Below are positions 7,572 to 11,859 of a DNA stretch of 11,859 nt, piece after piece (the first letter of the stretch is position 1; each line of letters starts with the position of its first letter). The DNA is taken from the NCBI GenBank assembly GCA_021818125.1, contig JAKAFG010000042.1:1-11859 (forward strand), read 5' to 3'. This DNA comes from Pseudomonadota bacterium. Lineage in GTDB: Bacteria > Pseudomonadota > Gammaproteobacteria > Acidithiobacillales > Acidithiobacillaceae. The translations under genes and the position numbers were made by a program. The notes beneath the pieces are model-generated. The model was not told the origin of the DNA and did not search any database. It saw only the letters and a list, made by a program, of their open reading frames with translations.

Positions 7572-7601
7572 GTTTTAGCATAAAACCGGGCCCTCTGGCA
7601 A
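7572..7601 (-). promoter_or_regulatory. Candidate sigma-70 promoter for the rpsB operon
   Basis: The minus strand has TTGCCA (7601-7596, five of six matches to the -35 consensus), 18 bases, then TAAAAC (7577-7572, four of six to -10), followed by a GC-rich GCGC discriminator of the kind seen at stringently controlled ribosomal promoters. The expected start near 7565 coincides with the UUCG hairpin. The -10 region also lies in the inverted repeat GTTTTA-TGC-TAAAAC (7586-7572). The match is moderate and unproven. Confidence 0.35.
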
Positions 7602-7650
7602 ATCGTCGTAATGTTCAGATAGCCTGAAGTGCCTGTCTTGCCCACTATGA

Positions 7651-7660
7651 TGTGGCCACA
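7651..7660. other. 10-bp perfect palindrome after the dedA-family gene
   Basis: TGTGGCCACA is its own reverse complement and lies 5 bases after the TAG stop of the DedA gene. A weak hairpin, TTCAG/CTGAA (7614-7628), follows. Neither has a downstream run of U on the minus strand, so I do not call a rho-independent terminator here; read-through into rpsB is possible. The rest of the 7602-7665 stretch shows nothing recognisable. Confidence 0.3.
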
Positions 7661-7665
7661 GTGCG

Positions 7666-8310
7666 CTATTCACCATGCCCATGCCACCACCAATACACCC
7701 CCGCCCCCACGATCAACAGCAGCAGGAGCATGATCTGCACATGCTGAACGCCTTGCAACAAGCTCTGTAGCGAGGCACCGAGGACATAACCAATCCCGGC
7801 GATGGCCGCCGCCCACACCGCAGCGGCAGCCGGGTTCATCCACAGATAACGCCGCGCTGGATAGCGATGTACCCCCAGCAGAATAGGAGTAATGGTGCGG
7901 GTGCCATAGATAAAACGGAAGAGCAGCGTCACCCAGTCACCAAAACGGTGGATCAAGCCCTCGGCCTGATTTACATGGCGGCGCAGAAAGCGCGGCAGAA
8001 TATTCAGCAGGCGTTCGCCATAACGATAACCGAGTTGGTAAAGCACCTGGTCGTTGAGGGTGCTGCCCAGCCAGGCAATAAATATCACCATGGGAAGATC
8101 CAGGACGCCGGCATGCGCCAAGGCACCGGCAACAATCACCACAGCTTCCCCTTCCAGCAAGGTGCCAATAAAGAGGATCCAGTAACCGTACTGGCGCAGG
8201 AAGGCGATAATCACCGCCAACGTAATGGGTTGAAGATGCAACCAGCTCAGCACCTCGTTGATCACATCAATGGTTGCATCCTCCCCTTTCTGCCAGGAGC
8301 ACTCCGGCAT
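7666..8310 (-). CDS. DedA-family membrane protein (YohD-like)
   Basis: DedA (SNARE-associated/VTT) proteins are inner-membrane transporters; some members recycle undecaprenyl phosphate or flip phospholipids, and mutants are sensitive to envelope stress. Counting from the ATG at 8310 the product is 214 aa. It shows the family's acidic residues in LLEGEAVVIVAG (E53, E55) and LNDQVLY (D87), and the arginine motif FRFIYGTRTITP (R132, R138). Hydrophobic segments lie at about 43-80, 158-182 and 190-209, ending in WWWHGHGE. It resembles E. coli YohD in the EGE, DQVLY and FxYGxR blocks. The start is uncertain: the ATG at 8310 lacks a ribosome site, the frame is open back to a TTG at 8343, and a strong GGGGAGG (8286-8280) points to a start downstream, at ATT 8271 or GTG 8265. 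The substrate is unknown; it follows a glycosyltransferase gene. Confidence 0.88.
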   Translation of the reverse strand: MPECSWQKGEDATIDVINEVLSWLHLQPITLAVIIAFLRQYGYWILFIGTLLEGEAVVIVAGALAHAGVLDLPMVIFIAWLGSTLNDQVLYQLGYRYGERLLNILPRFLRRHVNQAEGLIHRFGDWVTLLFRFIYGTRTITPILLGVHRYPARRYLWMNPAAAAVWAAAIAGIGYVLGASLQSLLQGVQHVQIMLLLLLIVGAGVYWWWHGHGE

Positions 8311-8360
8311 GCGCAACAATAGCAAAGGTGCTGGCGGACGCAAATTGGTTTTGAGGTGGG

Positions 8361-9497
8361 TTAAGAAACGCTATCCAGGCTATTCCGGTACTCCTCGAGG
8401 AGCGCATCGATAATATGCGTCCAAGTTTGACCTTCTGCGCGTTGCCGGGCACGCTGGCCCATTTCCCGTAAACGCGCACGATCCATAAGCAGCTTACTTA
8501 TGGCACTGGCGAAATCACCCTCCAGGGGAAGCAGGGCGCCTTCATCTGGCGAACGGAAATGTTCATTGACGCCGGAGGTGTCATAGGCCAGTACCGGCAA
8601 GGCGCTGGCCATGGCCTCCAGCACGACATTACCAAAAGTCTCGCTACAGGAGGGAAAACAGAACAGATCCGCACTCGCATACCATCGCGCCAGATCCTCA
8701 CCCTTTTGTATGCCCTCCAGGGAAAAACCGGCGAGGCGCTGCCGGGTGAGACCAGCCGCCAGGGGGCCGTCGCCGATCAGGGCGAGATGCAACTTGCCCG
8801 GCCCCTGCCAAGTTTTCCGCAGGCTTTCGTAAGCGTTCACCAGAACAGGTAGATTTTTTTCATGAGCCAGACGCCCAACATAAATCAAGAGCGCATCGTC
8901 CCTATCCAGCCCAAGTTGCGCGCGTAGCGCTGCGCTGCGTCGGCAGGGGTTGAAGAGCGCCGTATCCACCCCGCGTCTCCACATGGCGAGGTTAAGGAAG
9001 CCTTGCGCCTGCAGGTGGGCGAAAGTCCCCCGACTGGGTACCAGGGTTTTGCGGGTGGCATTGTGGAAACACCGCAGATAGCGCAAGACCAGCCCTTGCA
9101 GGAATTGCAGACGGTAATGCCGGGCATAGCCGTCAAAATTCGTGTGAAAGCTGCTCACCATGGGGATTTTAAGGTGACGGGCTGCCCGAAGTCCGGCGAG
9201 GCCCAGCGGGCCTTCCGTAGCAATATGTACCAGATCCGGGCGCAAGGCCCGCAATCGCTGACCGATGTGGCCAGACAGGCTGTACCCCACCCGAACCTGC
9301 GGATAGAAAGGTAAAGACAGGGCACGAAACAGGTCGCCCCCTGCCCTTTCACCCGTCTGCCGAGGGCGTAACACGGTGACCCGATAACCGCGCTCGCGGA
9401 GATGCACTACCATACGCTGCAGCGTATGGGCTACGCCGTTCACCTCTGGCGGATAGGTTTCCGTGATGAGGGCCAGGTGAGCAAAACCTTCTGACAT
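8361..9497 (-). CDS. Family-4 (GT-B) glycosyltransferase, MgtA/SQD2-like
   Basis: This cytosolic or membrane-associated GT-B enzyme probably moves a sugar from a nucleotide donor to a lipid or glycan; the exact donor and acceptor cannot be read from the sequence. The 378-aa protein has an N-terminal acceptor domain with TETYPPEVNGVAHTL (12-26) and HIATEGPLG (91-99), a pattern seen in alpha-mannosyl, glucosyl and sulfoquinovosyl transferases acting on lipids, then a C-terminal donor domain with YVGRLAHEKN (206-215), a GDGPL loop (242-246) and the E-x7-E motif SETFGNVVLE (E286, E294). There is no signal peptide. The ATG at 9497 is 44 bases after the ppx stop, with only weak ribosome-site candidates and a small hairpin directly before it. 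The dedA-family gene follows closely, suggesting a shared envelope role. Confidence 0.88.
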   Translation of the reverse strand: MSEGFAHLALITETYPPEVNGVAHTLQRMVVHLRERGYRVTVLRPRQTGERAGGDLFRALSLPFYPQVRVGYSLSGHIGQRLRALRPDLVHIATEGPLGLAGLRAARHLKIPMVSSFHTNFDGYARHYRLQFLQGLVLRYLRCFHNATRKTLVPSRGTFAHLQAQGFLNLAMWRRGVDTALFNPCRRSAALRAQLGLDRDDALLIYVGRLAHEKNLPVLVNAYESLRKTWQGPGKLHLALIGDGPLAAGLTRQRLAGFSLEGIQKGEDLARWYASADLFCFPSCSETFGNVVLEAMASALPVLAYDTSGVNEHFRSPDEGALLPLEGDFASAISKLLMDRARLREMGQRARQRAEGQTWTHIIDALLEEYRNSLDSVS

Positions 9498-9510
9498 GCG
9501 TGACCCACGC
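9498..9510 (-). other. Small hairpin abutting the glycosyltransferase start codon
   Basis: On the minus strand GCGTG-GGT-CACGC (9510-9498) forms a five-pair stem with a three-base loop ending at the base before the ATG. The nearest GAGG lies just upstream of the stem, about 12 bases from the ATG. It could modulate initiation, or bring the GAGG closer when folded; this is inference from a short stem. Confidence 0.3.
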
Positions 9511-9541
9511 CTCGCGTCGATAAAACAAATGGTTTAGAGGA

Positions 9542-11053
9542 TTACCATTGCAGGCAAAAATCTGGCGTGATCCACTCCTGCTCCTGCTCCAGATCAGCAG
9601 CCATCAGCGGCATTTCTGTCAGCCATTTCGGTGGTAATGCCAGCACCAGTTTTTTACCGGACACGGTCAAACCCGGAGGTGCCGTCAGTGGGGTCGCGCC
9701 ACGATGAAACAGGATAGCCAAGCGTAGCAGGATCGCCAACTGCTGCAACGCCACTACATCTTCAGCCGCGATACCCAGAGCACGTAACTGAGCAAGGCCC
9801 GGCAGGCGTTTACGCTGGGCGCGCACGAGCGCGGCAACAACGCCCTGCTCACGACGGGAGAATCCCGCAATATCGGCATTCCGCCAGACGTATTCACCAT
9901 GTTTGTGAAATCCCGAATGGGCGATGTCGAGGCCGATATCATGGGTCAGGGCTGCCCAGTGCAGCCATTGCTGATGCCCGCCGTGGAGCGGCCAGGATAC
10001 GGCTGCCGTCTTGAAAAAATGCTCCGCCCACTGCGCTATGCCCTGGTTACGCTGCACCTGGCTGTGAAAGCGTTCCTGCAGGCTGCGGATGCTCATCTCC
10101 CGGGTGTCTTCCTGATGGATGCGCCCGAGCAGGTCATAAATAGCCCCCTCGCGCAAAGCGCCCTCAGAAAAACGCATTTCCTGCAGACGCAAGGACTCGA
10201 AGAGCGCGAAGAGAATGATGAATCCACCCGGAAAAACGGCGGCACGATCCGCCTTCAGGCCTTTCAGTTGGGTCAGCGCACGTACTGAACCGAGACGCGC
10301 CATTTGCTCGCGCAGCCAGTGCATGCCAGCGTGGGTGATGCGCGAACCCTGACCGTTCTCCGCGAGGACACGGGCAATCGCCTTGATGGTACCCGAAGAA
10401 CCCACCGCCTGATCCCAGCCATGGCGGAAAAAATCATCGAGCATGGGTTCTACCGCCATACGCACCCGTTTTTCAAGACGCTCACAGGCAGCCGCCGTAA
10501 TCAGCTCATCGGGAAAGTAGGCACGGGTAGAGGCCACACAGCCAAAATGCAGGCTTTCCCGCAGAACGGGGGTAAAACCCTGGCCCACAATCAGCTCCGT
10601 ACTACCCCCCCCGATATCCGCAACCAAACGCCGTTCACGCGCATCTACCGCCAAGCTGTGCGCCACGCCGAGGTAAACCAGACGCGCTTCTTCCCGGCCA
10701 GCCACGATTTCCACCGGGTAACCGAGCGTTTCTTCAATGGCATGCACAAAGCCTTCTCCAGCACTCGCCTGGCGCAAGGTATTCGTGCCGATCACCCGCA
10801 CCCGCTCCGGGCGGATACCGCGGAGACGCTGTCCGAAGCGCGCCAGGCAGTCCAGTGCGCGCTGTTCTACCGCAGGATCAAGGCTACCGTCATCGCGCAG
10901 ACCTTCAGCCAGACGAACGCCTTCACGCAAACGATCATGCAGACGGATATCAGAGCCAATTTCTTCTGCAACCATCATATGAAAGGAGTTGGAACCCAGG
11001 TCCACGGCCGCCAGAAAGTTTTTGAGTTCTGCTGTGGCTGTGGATTCCACCAT
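9542..11053 (-). CDS. ppx: Exopolyphosphatase (Ppx/GppA family)
   Basis: Ppx/GppA phosphatases release orthophosphate from the ends of polyphosphate, or convert pppGpp to ppGpp; the family does not separate cleanly by sequence, so both activities are possible. The 503-aa length is close to E. coli Ppx (513), with the ASKHA-fold phosphatase half first: AVDLGSNSFH (16-25), VIGTNTLRQA (87-96), AGREEARLVYLG (118-129) containing the likely catalytic E121, and the phosphate loop ADIGGGSTEL (145-154). SEGALREGAIYDLL (296-309) closes this half. The C-terminal half has an HD-type domain with THDIGLDIAHSGFHKHG (370-386). The ATG at 11053 has a GAGGA site and follows phoU by two bases. A run of eight G encodes part of the GGG loop. 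Linkage to phoU supports the Ppx name. Confidence 0.93.
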   Translation of the reverse strand: MVESTATAELKNFLAAVDLGSNSFHMMVAEEIGSDIRLHDRLREGVRLAEGLRDDGSLDPAVEQRALDCLARFGQRLRGIRPERVRVIGTNTLRQASAGEGFVHAIEETLGYPVEIVAGREEARLVYLGVAHSLAVDARERRLVADIGGGSTELIVGQGFTPVLRESLHFGCVASTRAYFPDELITAAACERLEKRVRMAVEPMLDDFFRHGWDQAVGSSGTIKAIARVLAENGQGSRITHAGMHWLREQMARLGSVRALTQLKGLKADRAAVFPGGFIILFALFESLRLQEMRFSEGALREGAIYDLLGRIHQEDTREMSIRSLQERFHSQVQRNQGIAQWAEHFFKTAAVSWPLHGGHQQWLHWAALTHDIGLDIAHSGFHKHGEYVWRNADIAGFSRREQGVVAALVRAQRKRLPGLAQLRALGIAAEDVVALQQLAILLRLAILFHRGATPLTAPPGLTVSGKKLVLALPPKWLTEMPLMAADLEQEQEWITPDFCLQW

Positions 11054-11055
11054 GG

Positions 11056-11769
11056 CTATTTCCTCTGGATACTTTGTTCTACCTCGTCTAATGGAAGATG
11101 CCGGACACTTTTCCCTTTAGCAAGATAAATGACGTATTCGCAGATATTCCGGGCATGATCGCCAATACGCTCAATGGCCTTGGCGATAAAAAGCGCATCA
11201 ATGGCCGGGGTGATGGTGCGCGGATCTTCCATCATGTAGGTAATCAGACGGCGCAGGGCAGAACGGTATTCCTGATTGAGCACCTCATCGCCTTTGGCGA
11301 CGGCGATGGCTTCCTCCGCATCCGCACGGGCCAGGGCATCCATGGCGCGGCGCAACATATTCAGGGCATAGTCGGCCATGACGCCCACGTCTCTGAGAAA
11401 GGCCGGATTGTCGTTACGCGCGCCATGTCCCATAGCCAAGGCCATATCGGCAATTTTGCTGGCCTTGTCGCCCATGCGCTCCAGATCCGCGATAGTCTTG
11501 ATCAGGGTCATCACCAGACGCAGATCGCTGGCGGCAGGCTGACGCGTAGCCAGAATGTTGATGCACTCCTCTTCAATACGCACCTCGTAACCATTCACCT
11601 CGTGGTCACGCCCGATCACTTCACGGGCCAGTTCGGCATCTGACTCCTGCAGTGCCTTGATAGCATTCGTGATCTGCTCCTCCACCACACCGCCCATGGC
11701 GAGCACCAGGGCGTGGACCTCATGGAGTTCTTCATCAAAACGCTGGGAAATATGTGGTTCTTTGTCCAT
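11056..11769 (-). CDS. phoU: Phosphate signaling complex protein PhoU
   Basis: PhoU is a cytosolic regulator linking the PstSCAB phosphate transporter to the PhoR-PhoB system; it keeps the Pho regulon off when phosphate is plentiful and limits uptake. The 237-aa all-helical product is close to the usual length (241 in E. coli). It contains two tandem three-helix PhoU repeats, each with the metal-binding ExxxD motif: DLERMGDKA (E97, D101) and IERIGDHARNICEYVIYLAKG (E200, D204). The ATG at 11769 has an AAGGAG site at about 7-base spacing and lies 11 bases after the pstB stop. It is followed after two bases by ppx, so the three are very likely one operon. Confidence 0.97.
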   Translation of the reverse strand: MDKEPHISQRFDEELHEVHALVLAMGGVVEEQITNAIKALQESDAELAREVIGRDHEVNGYEVRIEEECINILATRQPAASDLRLVMTLIKTIADLERMGDKASKIADMALAMGHGARNDNPAFLRDVGVMADYALNMLRRAMDALARADAEEAIAVAKGDEVLNQEYRSALRRLITYMMEDPRTITPAIDALFIAKAIERIGDHARNICEYVIYLAKGKSVRHLPLDEVEQSIQRK

Positions 11770-11780
11770 AGCTGCGCTCC

Positions 11781-11859
11781 TTAACCGTAGCGACCCGTGA
11801 TGTAGTCTTCAGTCTGCTTCTTGCTGGGATTAGTGAATAATTGATGGGTGGAATCAAAT
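11781..11859 (-). CDS. pstB: Phosphate ABC transporter ATP-binding protein PstB, C-terminal end (cut by window edge)
   Basis: Only the last 25 codons and the TAA stop (11783-11781) are inside the window. They read as a PstB tail, ending FTNPSKKQTEDYITGRYG, nearly identical to the E. coli ending FTNPAKKQTEDYITGRYG. PstB is the ATPase that powers high-affinity phosphate import through PstCA. Its place directly before phoU is the standard pst operon order; the Walker motifs are outside the window. Confidence 0.93.
   Translation of the reverse strand, partial: FDSTHQLFTNPSKKQTEDYITGRYG

Noticed and set aside
7587..7600. GC-rich GCCAGAGGGCCCGG followed by TTTT as a possible terminator
   Set aside because: The stem is only three pairs and the T-run belongs to the inverted repeat over the candidate -10 box; too weak to call.
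10304..11128. Open frame of 274 codons on the plus strand
   Set aside because: It is antisense to ppx and the end of phoU, has no recognisable domain and no ribosome site I can support.

Overview
The window is a stretch of bacterial core chromosome from a moderately GC-rich Gram-negative proteobacterium. Gene order and protein sequences resemble Gammaproteobacteria or Acidithiobacillia (an Acidithiobacillus-like organism is my best guess, but the species cannot be fixed from the sequence alone). All fourteen genes (twelve complete, two cut by the window edges) lie on the minus strand, so transcription runs from high to low coordinates. I see no mobile element, CRISPR array, tRNA, rRNA or phage gene, and no intergenic gap above about 210 bases.

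Reading in the direction of transcription, the first module (11859 down to 7666) is phosphate and envelope related: the last codons of pstB, then phoU, a Ppx/GppA-type exopolyphosphatase, a family-4 glycosyltransferase of the MgtA/SQD2-like kind, and a DedA-family membrane protein resembling YohD. Spacings are 2 to about 50 bases and no internal terminator is evident, so these may share a transcript that starts at the pst operon outside the window. That would place a membrane sugar transferase and a putative lipid transporter under phosphate control; this is inference.

A 209-base gap (7457-7665) separates the modules. On the minus strand it carries a plausible sigma-70 promoter, and a leader RNA with a cUUCGg hairpin, a longer hairpin capped by a GCAA tetraloop, and an alternative pseudoknot pairing close to the rpsB start. 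It is a good candidate for the autoregulatory S2 leader.

The second module (7456 down to 1) is the classic proteobacterial cluster rpsB-tsf-pyrH-frr-uppS-cdsA-dxr-rseP-bamA. It joins translation (S2, EF-Ts, ribosome recycling factor), UMP phosphorylation, isoprenoid and undecaprenyl-diphosphate synthesis (Dxr, UppS), phospholipid synthesis (CdsA), sigma-E type regulated intramembrane proteolysis (RseP) and outer-membrane protein assembly (BamA, truncated by the window edge). The genes are packed with 0-27 base gaps or 3-19 base overlaps, indicating translational coupling.

No undescribed multi-gene system is visible. The points worth a second look are the rpsB leader structure, the Pho-to-glycolipid gene adjacency, a run of eight G within the phosphate-binding loop of the ppx gene, a 9-bp in-frame tandem repeat in cdsA, and unusual start sites for cdsA and the dedA gene.
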